A stretch of DNA of 64,000 nt from CBDFNN01 sp965250215 (GCA_965250215.1 CBDFNN010000004.1:2604001-2668000), one strand, 5' to 3'. Numbered from the stretch's first letter, positions 1 through 9,746 are shown. Program-made: numbers and translations. Notes: generated from the sequence alone by a model not told the origin.

Positions 1-2291
1 CTAGTAGGTCCCAGTGTCCCATGTACCCAGTCAAAACCGGGACTGTTGTTAGAAGGAGTCCAGTTTGTTGCTGTCGTCTGATCATCTTGGAAGATGATAT
101 TCGAAAATGGAGTCGCTGGAAGAGAAACTATAAGATCGCAAGACGCAGTCACCCCGGCAGCAAGACTAGGGATAGTCCAAGTCCATGTGCCACCTGGAGC
201 TGATCCGACACCGCAAGTGTCAGAAACGTAGCCTACAGGAACCAAGTTGTCACCACCAAAACTAAACGATGGACTAGTCAACACATCGGATATCACGACA
301 TTGGTCATCCCAGCCGCAGTGTTGTTAAGGGCGTCAATAGTAATAGTTAGGTCTTCGCCAGCCATAATAGGATCTGGTGCAGCGCTCATCGTCACGATGA
401 CTTCCAATAGGCACGAGTTTGGCATAGCAAAGCCATTCACCTCATCACCTCTTGCGGTTCCTCCATCGATAGCATCGGCACCATAACCTCGAGGTCCCCA
501 GGCATTCGCCCAGACTGAACAAGCGTCAACGGCATCACCATTCGCTGCATTCCATGTGTCCAAAGCCGCCATGAAGGCATCTCGAACGTCAAGCTGCGAT
601 CCGTTACATGGCATCATCTGTAGGGCATCCATGTAGATCTCCATGAATACGTTATTTCCACCTGATCCACTTGGAATGTCAGCATCATAAGGGATTTGAC
701 TGACGAATTCCCAAGCTACGTCCCATAGGACTGTTGCGAAAACTTCACCAACACCGTGGGGTACTACAGCAGAATTGACATCTTCATAGGTATGGTTATT
801 TACTGCCATATTGGTCGAATAGGGTTGGGTCCGAACTCCAGGCCCACCAGGTCCTGTTCCGAGTAGCCAAGTTCCGATTCCTCTTGAATCTGTACCAGCA
901 TCTCCCGGCTCCATTGTGAGCCAAAGACCCCAAAGATCTCCGTATCCCTCACCCGCTTGCTCAGAGTTACTTAGGCAGCTTGTCGTAGCTGGTCCTCCAA
1001 CCATTCTAAGGGAAATTCCGTGTCCATACTCATGAACAACCACTCCGTTATCAAAGTCACCATCTCTTGTTGGTGTTGCAATGTCACAGTTAAACATGTT
1101 CATGGTCGCGTTGCCACCGTCAGGCGGCGTGGACATATTTGCGTTACAGTTTCCGGGCGCCTGAGCGTTCGCAATAACGTAATCACTACCAATACCACCA
1201 CCGGCATTGACTTCCTGGAAGTTTCCTCCGACCTCGTCAAAGCCATAATGCCAAAAGACATCGTGAATGAGGTTGTTCCAATAGAAAAGGTTGATAATTG
1301 CTGCGTCGACATTCGTTGCGGCCGTTGGGTCTAGGGTCAAGTCGAGGGCTACATTACAGTCCAAAGTCGCTCCACAATCTGCCTCCACACCACCTTTTTG
1401 TGCATCAACGTTGTTGCCTTGCGTGGTCTCGTAGGTCAAGGTACCGTCATCGTGCCACCCCAAAGGTGAAGCTGTTGGATCTCCCGTTGTGGCTACAATG
1501 GTACGCCCGTCAGCTGGATTTGGTGGAGCTGAATGATTGGGCGATTCAACGGGCCAGTTGTAGACTGTATAATCATTGGCCCGTCTATTTGGCAATGCCT
1601 TCGCAAAAGCGTAGGGGATAGACTTCGCTGCCGCGACCTCTAAATCAGCCGTCGCCGTCTTATGGTCAGCTGGTAGCCAGTTATCGTTGATAGTCATGTT
1701 TCGCTCGTAGACAATACTACCGTTGTTCGCGTCAACATAAACGTAAGGTGAACTGTCGGAAGTCAAGGACCAGACAGTCATTCCCCATCCGAGACGTACC
1801 TGACCATCGATCTCCATGTACATCAACTCTGCTTTGATGTCGTTAGAGCTAATGCTCGCTGCGGAGTATATGGCAACATTTGGAGCGGTCGAAACAAGTG
1901 AGAGATCACTTGGATTGGCGCTTATATGGGACATCACCCTGTTAATCGCGTCGTCAGCACTTAGTGAGGCAGATGTAGTGCCAGCTCTGCCAGCAAGATC
2001 CGAAATAAAGGATGAGCCTGAGAATACAACATCGCCATTATAAACGGAGACGTTATAAATTCCCGCATGAACAGGAATTCCCGCATGTTCTTGTCGGAAG
2101 TAAACATGGTGAAGACCAGTATTAGTCGGAACAGAATCACTGATTCTTGCCCCTTGAACGTCAGATTGTACAAGGCTCTTCGCCTTCCAATCGTTGTTCA
2201 TGTGGTCCCGCGCGATACTTTCTGCGTTCTGAGCCTGAAGACTCGTCCCAACAAGAAATACCAGGAGCAGGGTTGTAATTACTTTCTGCAT
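1..2291 (-). CDS. Secreted M36 (fungalysin) zinc metallopeptidase, partial (3' end outside window)
   Basis: Extracellular zinc endopeptidase. 763 codons are visible from ATG at 2291 and the frame stays open to the left edge, so the C-terminus is missing. Residues 1-21 are a signal peptide (basic start, LLLVFLVG core, LQAQ end). Residues about 30-110 resemble the FTP/PepSY propeptide that keeps the enzyme inactive until secretion. The catalytic motif HEYGH lies at residues 420-424, and Glu448 in GEGYGDLWG is the expected third zinc ligand. From about residue 628 the sequence changes to a DUF11/CARDB-type beta domain (MSAAPDPIMAGEDLT). In FCB bacteria such proteins often end in a type IX secretion sorting domain, which would lie outside the window. 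The gene is probably monocistronic: the next gene upstream on the same strand has its own terminator at 2461-2500. Confidence 0.93.
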   Translation of the reverse strand, partial: MQKVITTLLLVFLVGTSLQAQNAESIARDHMNNDWKAKSLVQSDVQGARISDSVPTNTGLHHVYFRQEHAGIPVHAGIYNVSVYNGDVVFSGSSFISDLAGRAGTTSASLSADDAINRVMSHISANPSDLSLVSTAPNVAIYSAASISSNDIKAELMYMEIDGQVRLGWGMTVWSLTSDSSPYVYVDANNGSIVYERNMTINDNWLPADHKTATADLEVAAAKSIPYAFAKALPNRRANDYTVYNWPVESPNHSAPPNPADGRTIVATTGDPTASPLGWHDDGTLTYETTQGNNVDAQKGGVEADCGATLDCNVALDLTLDPTAATNVDAAIINLFYWNNLIHDVFWHYGFDEVGGNFQEVNAGGGIGSDYVIANAQAPGNCNANMSTPPDGGNATMNMFNCDIATPTRDGDFDNGVVVHEYGHGISLRMVGGPATTSCLSNSEQAGEGYGDLWGLWLTMEPGDAGTDSRGIGTWLLGTGPGGPGVRTQPYSTNMAVNNHTYEDVNSAVVPHGVGEVFATVLWDVAWEFVSQIPYDADIPSGSGGNNVFMEIYMDALQMMPCNGSQLDVRDAFMAALDTWNAANGDAVDACSVWANAWGPRGYGADAIDGGTARGDEVNGFAMPNSCLLEVIVTMSAAPDPIMAGEDLTITIDALNNTAAGMTNVVISDVLTSPSFSFGGDNLVPVGYVSDTCGVGSAPGGTWTWTIPSLAAGVTASCDLIVSLPATPFSNIIFQDDQTTATNWTPSNNSPGFDWVHGTLGPT

Positions 2292-2460
2292 AGTTTGGTT
2301 TTTTGTTGCTGACCCATTGCCACGGAACAGGCCAGTAATTTGAATTAAAGCAAATCAAATATATGTGCGACAACTTGCTATTAAAAGCATAATGTAGAAA
2401 AAGCGATCCATATTTGCCGCAAAAGCACTCAGGGCCAGTCTAAAAAACTAACATCCAATA

Positions 2461-2500
2461 AAAAAGCCCCTGAGAACTCAATGCTCTAGGGGCTTTTCTT
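2461..2500 (-). terminator. Rho-independent terminator of the 2517-3197 lipoprotein gene
   Basis: Perfect 10-bp inverted repeat, arms 2462-2471 and 2488-2497 (AAAAGCCCCT / AGGGGCTTTT), with a 16-nt loop. Read on the minus strand it ends in a T-run and begins 17-20 bases after the stop codon of the lipoprotein gene. Confidence 0.88.
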
Positions 2501-2516
2501 TAACAAAAGGTGAAGT

Positions 2517-3197
2517 CTACTTTTCGTTGATCTTTAAAGTCAATACATAATCGTTTGGATCGATCGTGGTATTTATCTCCGGATGGGGGAGAAGTGAATC
2601 AAGAGAAATAGTAGTTCCGAAAGCCTCAACCGTAGAGGTGAAGTCGCTTAAGTCATTTGTATCGATGAAAATCCGGATAGATTGTCCAAATGCACTGATA
2701 TCGAGAGCCGTTCTTCCGGAGCCTTCCCAAACACATTGAACTCCGATTTGGCATCTGGAATCACTCGTTACCTCACTAAAGCGAATGCCTAATCCATCAA
2801 TAGTCTGCTCTTGACCCATTGTAAACTGGATTAAATCACCTTCTCCAGAGGCATTAGCCGATAGAGATATTTCCTTTTCAATGGAATTAGTGTTCTGCTT
2901 AACTATGGCAGTAAAGCTAGGAATGTGTGCTTTACTATGGACGAGTAAGGTATAGTCTCCGTTCTGGACAGTTTCGAAGGCATACTTTCCATCTTGATCG
3001 CTAACTACGAGCTCGTCCGACTCAAGAAGTCTGAGTTCAACGCCACGAAGACCCTGCTCTGTAGTAGAATCAACCACTTTTCCAAACAGATCGTTTTCGT
3101 TGTCCTGATTGGCAGCCGGATCACTGCAGGATGTCATCAGAAAAATCGAAAATATTAGAGTTAAGGATGTTTTCAATTTTAGCATGGTACTTATCAT
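2517..3197 (-). CDS. Lipoprotein with carboxypeptidase-regulatory-like domain
   Basis: 226-residue envelope lipoprotein of unknown function. A signal peptide ends in the lipobox LMTSC (Cys24), so it should be lipid-anchored. Residues about 36-110 (GKVVDSTTEQGLRGVELRL, then DQDGKYAF and GDYTLLV) match the CarboxypepD_reg beta-sandwich, common in surface and transport proteins of FCB bacteria. The second half holds the cysteine pair DSRCQIGVQCVWEG, a motif I have seen in uncharacterised secreted proteins with a single disulfide. Two starts are possible, ATG 3197 or ATG 3185, both giving a normal signal peptide. It is transcribed away from the LEA14-like gene at 3391, so the 190-bp gap probably holds both promoters. 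Confidence 0.82.
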   Translation of the reverse strand: MISTMLKLKTSLTLIFSIFLMTSCSDPAANQDNENDLFGKVVDSTTEQGLRGVELRLLESDELVVSDQDGKYAFETVQNGDYTLLVHSKAHIPSFTAIVKQNTNSIEKEISLSANASGEGDLIQFTMGQEQTIDGLGIRFSEVTSDSRCQIGVQCVWEGSGRTALDISAFGQSIRIFIDTNDLSDFTSTVEAFGTTISLDSLLPHPEINTTIDPNDYVLTLKINEK

Positions 3198-3390
3198 CGT
3201 AAATATCGAATTAGAATCTCTATCTCATCTACTTAGACACACAAAACGGAAAAAGATTGCAATAACCGAAAGTATTTTTGTTCAAGGAGAATCTTCTTTG
3301 TCCGTGTTTACTTCTAATGTACTTACAGCAATTCGTTTACCTTCAGATAATGAATTGACTGAGCAACCATTTAGTAAGTACTTATATAAT

Positions 3391-3981
3391 ATGCAAAAGG
3401 TAAAAACCTTCCTAATCGCCGCTATTCTTGTGGGGCCATTGTCCTGCTCGACATTGCAGAATTTGGCCAATCTCAAGAAAATGGACTTTCATATATCTGG
3501 AGTCTCGGACACCGTTCTTAATGGCATTTCGCTCGATGATGTAAGAAGTTTCGACAATTTGAGCGCTAGTGATGGGTTAAAGCTCCTTCAAGGTGTTACG
3601 CGAAAGTCACTACCACTTCAGCTAACACTCAATGTGTCAGGCAATAACCCAAGTGATAACAATGTAGTAGCAAAATTGGTGAAGCTTGACTGGACCATGT
3701 TCATGCAGGGAAAGGAAACGGTAAGTGGAACATTCAACGAAATAATTGAATTTTCTCCGGGAGCTTCGACAAATATCCCTGTCGCGGTCGAACTCGATCT
3801 TTTTAAGTTCTTTTCCAGCAATGCACGAGAATTATTTAATTTGGCTGCAAACCTATCCGGGATAGGTGGGGAGCCAACGGAGATCTATCTCACGGCTAGA
3901 CCCACAATAAGCACCATTATTGGCCCAATTACCTACCCGAACGACATTACTATCGTCAGGAAGACGGTTGGTGCGAACTAG
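3391..3981 (+). CDS. LEA14-like (WHy domain) putative lipoprotein
   Basis: 196 residues. The frame is open from 3109, but the upstream part overlaps the divergent lipoprotein gene and has no signal sequence. ATG 3391 gives MQKVKTFLIAAILVGPLSC, a signal peptide with a lipobox-like end at Cys19 (Pro at -3 is unusual). Residues about 28-190 alternate polar and hydrophobic strands with the LEA14/WHy pattern (MDFHISGVSDTVLNGISL, later LPLQLTLNVSGNNP and NIPVAVELDLF). The fold is a beta-sandwich found in many small periplasmic proteins, and no catalytic residues are expected. Cmk follows 114 bp later on the same strand, and I see no functional tie. The cellular role is unknown. Confidence 0.7.
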   Translation: MQKVKTFLIAAILVGPLSCSTLQNLANLKKMDFHISGVSDTVLNGISLDDVRSFDNLSASDGLKLLQGVTRKSLPLQLTLNVSGNNPSDNNVVAKLVKLDWTMFMQGKETVSGTFNEIIEFSPGASTNIPVAVELDLFKFFSSNARELFNLAANLSGIGGEPTEIYLTARPTISTIIGPITYPNDITIVRKTVGAN

Positions 3982-3990
3982 TGAATCTCA

Positions 3991-4018
3991 GAACACGGAA
4001 AACTGAACACGGAAAACC
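3991..4018 (+). repeat. Tandem 14-bp direct repeat
   Basis: Two adjacent copies of GAACACGGAAAAC followed by T or C (3991-4004 and 4005-4018), between the LEA14-like gene and cmk. Function unknown; it could be a replication slippage product. Confidence 0.6.
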
Positions 4019-4095
4019 CAAGCATGTTGGCTTTATCGAAGTAGAAACCCTATATTTCCGTTCTGCTTTTTTGACATTATTGGACGTCTAACGAC

Positions 4096-4806
4096 TTGAT
4101 TATAGCTATTGATGGGCCGGCAGGATCTGGTAAAAGTTCCACAGCCAAAGCCCTAGCTGGATCTCTTAATTATCTTCACATTAACTCGGGTGCAATGTAT
4201 AGGGCCATAGCCTTTTCATTGAACGCGAGGGGATTGGATCATTCTGAAGATTCCGTAGGCGACATCAACTCCGAACTTGAATTTATTCGAGAAGAGGAGA
4301 GTGTTGTGGTAGAATGGTCGGGTCAAGACATTACGGATACAATTCGCGGTGAAGAGACGGGTGAACTAGCCAGTCGAATCAGCCAAATACCTTTTGTGAG
4401 AGATTTGGTTGGTGATCATCAGCGTGATTTAGCCAGTCGTTGTTTAGATGAAGGTTCTGGTGTAGTTATTGACGGAAGAGATATTGGGACGGTCGTCTTT
4501 CCTGACGCTGACATTAAAATCTTCCTCGATGCTGAACCGGAAGTTCGGGCAGCTAGACGGGTTGACCAATTAGAAAAGTCGGGAGAAGAGAACGTTGAGT
4601 TTGAACTTGTATTGTCAGAGTTGATCAAAAGGGATCGACAAGATCAAAACAGGGATATTGCTCCGCTGAAAAAAGCCTCTGATGCTATTGTTGTAGATAC
4701 AACGGAGCTGATTTTTGAGGAACAGTTAGAAGTAGTTAAAACAATCGTTGATATTCGACTGCTTGTGTCTGATTCAGGCAATGAAGCGGAAAGTAGTGTG
4801 GATTAA
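4096..4806 (+). CDS. cmk: Cytidylate kinase
   Basis: Cytosolic (d)CMP kinase, making (d)CDP from (d)CMP and ATP for nucleic acid precursor synthesis. The N-terminus IIAIDGPAGSGKSSTAKALA carries the P-loop. NSGAMYRAIA and VIDGRDIGTVVFP are the CMP-binding signatures, and DRQDQNRDIAPLKKASDA is the conserved C-terminal ATP-lid motif. The length of 236 residues is normal. The start is TTG at 4096: no ATG precedes the P-loop strand, and the family usually starts one to four residues before it. Cmk followed by rpsA is a widely conserved pair, also seen here 125 bp apart. Confidence 0.95.
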   Translation: MIIAIDGPAGSGKSSTAKALAGSLNYLHINSGAMYRAIAFSLNARGLDHSEDSVGDINSELEFIREEESVVVEWSGQDITDTIRGEETGELASRISQIPFVRDLVGDHQRDLASRCLDEGSGVVIDGRDIGTVVFPDADIKIFLDAEPEVRAARRVDQLEKSGEENVEFELVLSELIKRDRQDQNRDIAPLKKASDAIVVDTTELIFEEQLEVVKTIVDIRLLVSDSGNEAESSVD

Positions 4807-4931
4807 CTGAGTTCACTTAGAGCTTAGTTGGATTCATTTTTTTTAACCGGAGCGAAGTCGAAAGGCTGACCCTCCACAGACCTTGTCCGGGTCAAATCTA
4901 TTTATCCCGGATATTGTATCAAGGAATATAT

Positions 4932-7901
4932 ATGGCTGATGATCAGCTGAAACAGGAGGAAGCCTCCGAAGAAATAAAAGAAGCTGCAGAGGTGGTAGAA
5001 TCCACAGATGCAGTTGAAGTAGTCGCCGAAGTAGTAGAAGCTACAGAAGCAGTGGAAGAAACTGAATCAAACGAAGCAGCAGAAACTGAGCCTGTAACTG
5101 AAGAAGCCGAAGCCCTAGTGGAGGAAGCTGCGGAGCCAGTTACCGATGAAGCGGAGCCCGAAGCAGAAGATACGGAGCCAGCTGTCAATGAAACCGAACC
5201 AGAAGCAGAAGAAGTTGCTGAACCAGTGACGGAGGAATCTGAGCCAGTTGCTGATGCTGCTGAACCCGAGGCTGAATCAGTTGAATCAGTTGAAGCAGAA
5301 GTAGACGCAAATGAATCGGCTGATGATGCAAGCGAGGAATCAACCGAGACCGAAGCTTCCTCTGAAGAACAAGATTCGCCGGAGTCGGCAGAAGAGTCAG
5401 CTCCAGAGCCCATTGACTTGTCGACACTTGGTTTTACTGGTGAAATAGAAGGAACCGTCTTTACATTTGATCAACTTGATCAAATAGCCCGAGAGGCTCA
5501 AGAAGCTGCGGAAGCTGCTATTGAGACGGATGAGGAAATGGAACAGATGTACGAGTCTTCCATGACTTCAGTTGTTGAAAATGAGATCGTTGCTGGAACG
5601 ATCGTTAGTCTTGGAGACAAAGACGTCGTCATTGACATCGGCTTCAAGAGTGACGGAATTGTTCAAAAGAATGAATTCGACGAAGATCCAGAAATTGGAA
5701 TGGAGGTCGAAGTCTATCTCGAAAGAATCGAGGATAGAAACGGCCAGCTTATTCTCTCTAAGAGGAAAGCTACAGAGCTGCTTAGATGGCAGACCATCGA
5801 GACGGCCTACCAAACTGAGGGCATCGTTGAGGGAGAGATCATCAACCGAATTAAAGGTGGTATGATTGTCGACCTATTAGGGACGGAAGCTTTCCTTCCC
5901 GGCTCGCAAATCGATATCCGACCAGTTCGTGATTTCGATGCGTATCTCGGAAAGAAAATGGAATTCAAAGTTGTCAAGATCAACCCGATCAATGGCAACG
6001 TTGTTGTTTCCCATAAAGCGCTTATCGAGAAAGATCTTGAAGAGCAACGAGGAAAGATCCTCGAGGACATGGAAGCTGGACAGGTCTTGGAAGGAACCGT
6101 CAAAAATATCACGGACTTCGGTGTATTCATCGATCTCGGTGGCGTAGACGGACTACTTCACATCACGGACCTTTCATGGGGTCGTGTAAACCATCCATCT
6201 GAGATGGTTGAGCTTGATCAGGTTCTTAAGGTCGTTATTCTTGACTACGATAAAGAGCGAAAGAGAATCTCACTTGGTCTTAAGCAGCTTGAGTCTCATC
6301 CTTGGGAAGAGATCAAGGCAAAGCTTGCCGAAGGAACAGAAGTCGAAGGACACATCGTGTCAATCACAGACTACGGAGCCTTTGTTGAGATCGAGAAGGG
6401 AATCGAAGGATTGGTTCACATCTCCGAAATGAGTTGGACTCAGCATGTCAAGCATCCTACCGATATGGTAACTATGGGTGACAAGGTTAAGGTGAAAGTT
6501 CTAAGTGTTGATGAGGAGTCTAGAAAGATCTCCCTCGGCATGAAGCAGCTGAGCCCTGACCCATGGTCAAACTTGGCAGAGAAATTCCCAATCGGATTTG
6601 TCACAAAAGGTGTCGTCCGAAACTTGACGAACTTTGGTGTCTTTGCTGAGCTGGAGCCTGGAGTTGATGGACTCGTTCATATCTCTGATCTCTCTTGGAC
6701 AAAGAAGATTCGCCACCCCGGGGAAGTCGTCAAGAAAGGACAAGAACTCGATGTTGTTGTTCTGAATATTGACGAAGTAAACAGAAGACTTTCTCTTGGC
6801 CATAAGCAGATTGAAACCAATCCTTGGAATCAATTCGCCAATGCCTACCCAGAAGGAGCTGATACACCTGGAAAGGTTGCTCGATTCACGGAGACTGGAC
6901 TTGTTGTTGAACTTCCACTTGAAGTAGAAGCTTTCGTACCAACTTCACAACTGTTGAACATCAGCGAAGAAATCGAAGATGTTTATACGGTTGGACAAGA
7001 GCTCGCCTTAAGAGTTATCGAGTTCAACGTAGAAGAGAAGAAAATCGTCCTATCCGAACGAGCTAAAGAGGAAGCTGCACAGCGTGCTGTAGTAAGCAAG
7101 GAGCGTAAAGTAAAGCGTACAGAACAGCGAAACCAACGTCGAGAAATCGACAAGTTTGCTAAAGGAGCATCTGGTGCCCCAACAATTGGCGAAATGAGCG
7201 GGCTAGCCGATCTAAAGGCCAAAATGGAAGCAGCAGAAGCAAGTGGTATTCCTCTTGAGGAAACCGCATCAGTAGCTGAGGAAACTCCAGCTGCACCTAA
7301 GGTGGAAGAAGCTCCAGTTGTTGCAGAGGAAGTTGTCGAAACCGTAGCGGAAGATACAGCTGAGCCCGTAGCTGAAACGGAAGTCGCTGAGTCGTCAGAC
7401 GAAGATGCTCCAGAACTAGCTGCCGAGGAAACTGCTGCTTCAGATGAAACCGCCGAAGAAGTCACAGAAGCTAACAGTGCTGAAACTGTCTCAACAGACG
7501 GAACGCCGATTCAGGAGATTCAGGGTATAGGACCTGTTTATGAAAAGAAAATGGCTGCTGCTGAAGTTGCCTCTGTTGAGGAATTGCTGGCCAAAGGCAG
7601 CACTCCCGATGGACGCGCAGCAATAGTAGAAGCGTCAGGTTTGAAAGAAGACAAGGTCTTGACCTTCGTTCATCATGCCGACCTTTTCAGGGTAGCTGAG
7701 ATGTCACCTGATTTCGCAGAGCTGCTTGTTGCTGGTGGAGTTAGTTCTCCAACTGAGCTTGCAGGCCAAGATGCAGAGACTCTAGCGGGCGCTTTGGCCT
7801 CCGTCAATGAGGAAAAACATCTTGCTCCTGAGTCGCCTAACCAAGAGCAAATCGCATCTTGGATGGCGTCAGCGGGATCGCTTGATAAAGTAGTGAGCTA
7901 G
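4932..7901 (+). CDS. rpsA: Ribosomal protein S1 with acidic extensions and C-terminal DUF4332-like HhH domain
   Basis: 989 residues, against about 560-620 for ordinary S1. It recruits mRNA to the 30S subunit. ATG 4932 is preferred over the upstream TTG 4914 (MADDQLKQ start). Residues 1-165 are a very acidic Glu/Ala/Val/Pro repeat region. Six S1 OB-fold repeats follow at about 213-713; the third to fifth have the typical DFGVFIDL...GLLHITDLSW pattern, while the first, second and sixth are divergent as in other S1 proteins. A basic stretch (VVSKERKVKRTEQRNQRR) and a second acidic repeat lead to residues 859-989, which match DUF4332, a double helix-hairpin-helix fold (IQEIQGIGPVYEKKMAAAEV, then LFRVAEMSPDFAELLVAGGV). 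The 125-bp leader contains a 6-bp inverted repeat (4867-4872/4889-4894) that could be an autoregulatory site. A strong terminator follows. Confidence 0.95.
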   Translation: MADDQLKQEEASEEIKEAAEVVESTDAVEVVAEVVEATEAVEETESNEAAETEPVTEEAEALVEEAAEPVTDEAEPEAEDTEPAVNETEPEAEEVAEPVTEESEPVADAAEPEAESVESVEAEVDANESADDASEESTETEASSEEQDSPESAEESAPEPIDLSTLGFTGEIEGTVFTFDQLDQIAREAQEAAEAAIETDEEMEQMYESSMTSVVENEIVAGTIVSLGDKDVVIDIGFKSDGIVQKNEFDEDPEIGMEVEVYLERIEDRNGQLILSKRKATELLRWQTIETAYQTEGIVEGEIINRIKGGMIVDLLGTEAFLPGSQIDIRPVRDFDAYLGKKMEFKVVKINPINGNVVVSHKALIEKDLEEQRGKILEDMEAGQVLEGTVKNITDFGVFIDLGGVDGLLHITDLSWGRVNHPSEMVELDQVLKVVILDYDKERKRISLGLKQLESHPWEEIKAKLAEGTEVEGHIVSITDYGAFVEIEKGIEGLVHISEMSWTQHVKHPTDMVTMGDKVKVKVLSVDEESRKISLGMKQLSPDPWSNLAEKFPIGFVTKGVVRNLTNFGVFAELEPGVDGLVHISDLSWTKKIRHPGEVVKKGQELDVVVLNIDEVNRRLSLGHKQIETNPWNQFANAYPEGADTPGKVARFTETGLVVELPLEVEAFVPTSQLLNISEEIEDVYTVGQELALRVIEFNVEEKKIVLSERAKEEAAQRAVVSKERKVKRTEQRNQRREIDKFAKGASGAPTIGEMSGLADLKAKMEAAEASGIPLEETASVAEETPAAPKVEEAPVVAEEVVETVAEDTAEPVAETEVAESSDEDAPELAAEETAASDETAEEVTEANSAETVSTDGTPIQEIQGIGPVYEKKMAAAEVASVEELLAKGSTPDGRAAIVEASGLKEDKVLTFVHHADLFRVAEMSPDFAELLVAGGVSSPTELAGQDAETLAGALASVNEEKHLAPESPNQEQIASWMASAGSLDKVVS

Positions 7902-7930
7902 ACGCTAAACTTCGATCTTTATTGATCTGC

Positions 7931-7964
7931 AGGGCCTTCGGTGCAAATCGGAGGCCCTTTTTTT
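7931..7964 (+). terminator. Rho-independent terminator after rpsA
   Basis: Arms 7931-7940 and 7949-7958 (AGGGCCTTCG / CGGAGGCCCT, one G-U pair), 8-nt loop, then a run of T to 7964. It lies 29 bases after the rpsA stop. Confidence 0.93.
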
Positions 7965-8058
7965 GGTTAGTGTTTCCTTTGTAAGTAGTTCGTCCCGGTA
8001 ATTCTCACCAATGGATTAGTCTTTCCGAAACCATTAACCACCAACCACAAACCAAGTA

Positions 8059-9615
8059 CTAAATATTGAATTCAATTCCCTGGGCCAGCGGCAATTCATC
8101 AGACCAATTCATAGTATTCGTTTGCCGTCGCATGTATGCCCTCCACGCATCCGATCCAGACTCACGTCCTCCACCAGTTTCTTTCTCACCTCCGAATGCA
8201 CCTCCAATCTCCGCACCAGAGGTACCGATATTCACATTTGCGATTCCGCAATCTGAACCAAGATGACTTAGGAAATACTCGGACTCTTTCATACTGTCGG
8301 TGAACACTGCTGAGGATAGTCCTTGAGGCACATCGTTGTTAAATCGAACGGCTTCTTCCATCGTGCGATACTTGATTAGGTAGACGATGGGAGCAAAGGT
8401 CTCTGCTTGTACCGTGGAATAGGAGTTTTCCGCTTGAACAAGTGCCGGGATGACATAATTTCCTTTGTCGTATTCCTTTCCTTTCAAGACCTGCCCACCA
8501 AAAAGTACTTTGCCGCCTTCAGCTCTAATTTGTTTTAATGCCGTTCGCATTCCTTTGACAGCGTCATTATCGATCAGCGGACCAACTAGTGTGTCTGGGT
8601 CAAGCGGGTTGCCAATTCTTTCGACTATTCCCTTGTAAGCCGTTTTCATGATATCGACGACTTCGTCGTAGACGTCTTCGTGAATGATCAATCTCCTAGT
8701 CGTTGTGCATCTCTGACCTGCTGTGCCTACACAACCAAATATAGTCGCGGGAATGGCTAGTTTGAGATCGGCATTTTTAGAAACGATCACGGCATTGTTG
8801 CCACCCAGTTCTAAAATAGATTTTCCAAGTCTTCCAGCCACGTCTTTTGCAACGGACTTGCCCATACGAGTCGACCCAGTCGCAGAGATCAGAGGTATTC
8901 TAGAATCTTCAGCCATCATTTTTCCGATCTTCGCGTCACCGACTATCATGCAAAAGATGCCATCAGGTAGCTTGTTCTTCTTCATCACCTTTTGAACGAT
9001 GTTCATGCAGGCGACAGCCGTCAATGGTGTCTTTTCGCTTGGTTTCCAGATTGTCGTGTTGCCACAAACAGCAGCCAACATAGAATTCCATGCCCAGACC
9101 GCAACAGGAAAATTGAAAGCCGAAATTATTCCCACGTTTCCAAGAGGGTGCCACTGCTCATACATCCTGTGATGTAACCGTTCTGAATGCATTGTGAGTC
9201 CATACAACTGACGGGAAAGACCTACGGCAAAATCGCAGATGTCGATCATTTCTTGCACTTCACCAAGACCTTCTTGATAGATCTTGCCCATCTCTGCGGC
9301 AACCAAGGTTCCTAGTTCTTTCTTGTATTTTCTGAGCTCCTGACCAATCTGACGTACAATTTCTCCTCGTTGAGGTGCAGGCATATCACTCCAAATACCG
9401 AAAGCCTTAGAAGAGCTTGCTAATACCTTTTCGTATTCAATTATTCCCGCTAAACGAAGGCTACCCAATTTCATGGAATCTGCGGGAGATGTGATCTCGA
9501 GCTTTTTTCCTGTCGATGAAAAGAGTTGTTTGCCACCTAAATGCGCCGAAGGAATACGACCTGTAACTCCTAACTTAGTAAGCGCCTTTTTGACTTCGGC
9601 TTGATATGATTTCAT
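8059..9615 (-). CDS. ALDH7-family semialdehyde dehydrogenase (antiquitin type)
   Basis: NAD-dependent aldehyde dehydrogenase, probably acting on alpha-aminoadipate semialdehyde/piperideine-6-carboxylate in lysine catabolism. Family-specific features are the N-terminal SPAD and IIEYEKVLA segments, ISAFNFPVAVWAWN, ISATGSTRMG, catalytic ELGGNNA (Glu) and GTAGQRCTTTRRL (Cys), and the C-terminal GGAFGGEKETGGGRESGSD signature. The frame is open up to 9816, but those residues have no ALDH similarity and overlap the divergent aminotransferase. ATG 9615 gives MKSYQAEVKKAL and 518 residues, close to the usual 505-515. Divergence from an aminotransferase 131 bp away fits an amino-acid degradation pair, which is inference. 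Confidence 0.93.
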   Translation of the reverse strand: MKSYQAEVKKALTKLGVTGRIPSAHLGGKQLFSSTGKKLEITSPADSMKLGSLRLAGIIEYEKVLASSSKAFGIWSDMPAPQRGEIVRQIGQELRKYKKELGTLVAAEMGKIYQEGLGEVQEMIDICDFAVGLSRQLYGLTMHSERLHHRMYEQWHPLGNVGIISAFNFPVAVWAWNSMLAAVCGNTTIWKPSEKTPLTAVACMNIVQKVMKKNKLPDGIFCMIVGDAKIGKMMAEDSRIPLISATGSTRMGKSVAKDVAGRLGKSILELGGNNAVIVSKNADLKLAIPATIFGCVGTAGQRCTTTRRLIIHEDVYDEVVDIMKTAYKGIVERIGNPLDPDTLVGPLIDNDAVKGMRTALKQIRAEGGKVLFGGQVLKGKEYDKGNYVIPALVQAENSYSTVQAETFAPIVYLIKYRTMEEAVRFNNDVPQGLSSAVFTDSMKESEYFLSHLGSDCGIANVNIGTSGAEIGGAFGGEKETGGGRESGSDAWRAYMRRQTNTMNWSDELPLAQGIEFNI

Positions 9616-9746
9616 TAAAGATCGATGTGAAATTGCCCTCCATATTTCACTTGGAGGATTAAAATGATTCTTCTGGAACTGGAATGTAAATAAGCGTAAG
9701 TTTAAGCGCATTGATTGAACACGCAATTCTTTAAACCCACAACAAA

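Noticed and set aside
2356..2363. TATATTTG upstream of the M36 gene as a Bacteroidetes-type -7 promoter box
   Set aside because: It fits TAnnTTTG but no -33 partner lies at 19-21 bases, so I do not call a promoter.
4943..5413. Ser/Ala-rich minus-strand frame opposite the S1 N-terminus
   Set aside because: It is the antisense of Glu/Ala-rich repeats and shows no independent coding signal. The same applies to 6983-7465 (-) and 21749-22153 (-).
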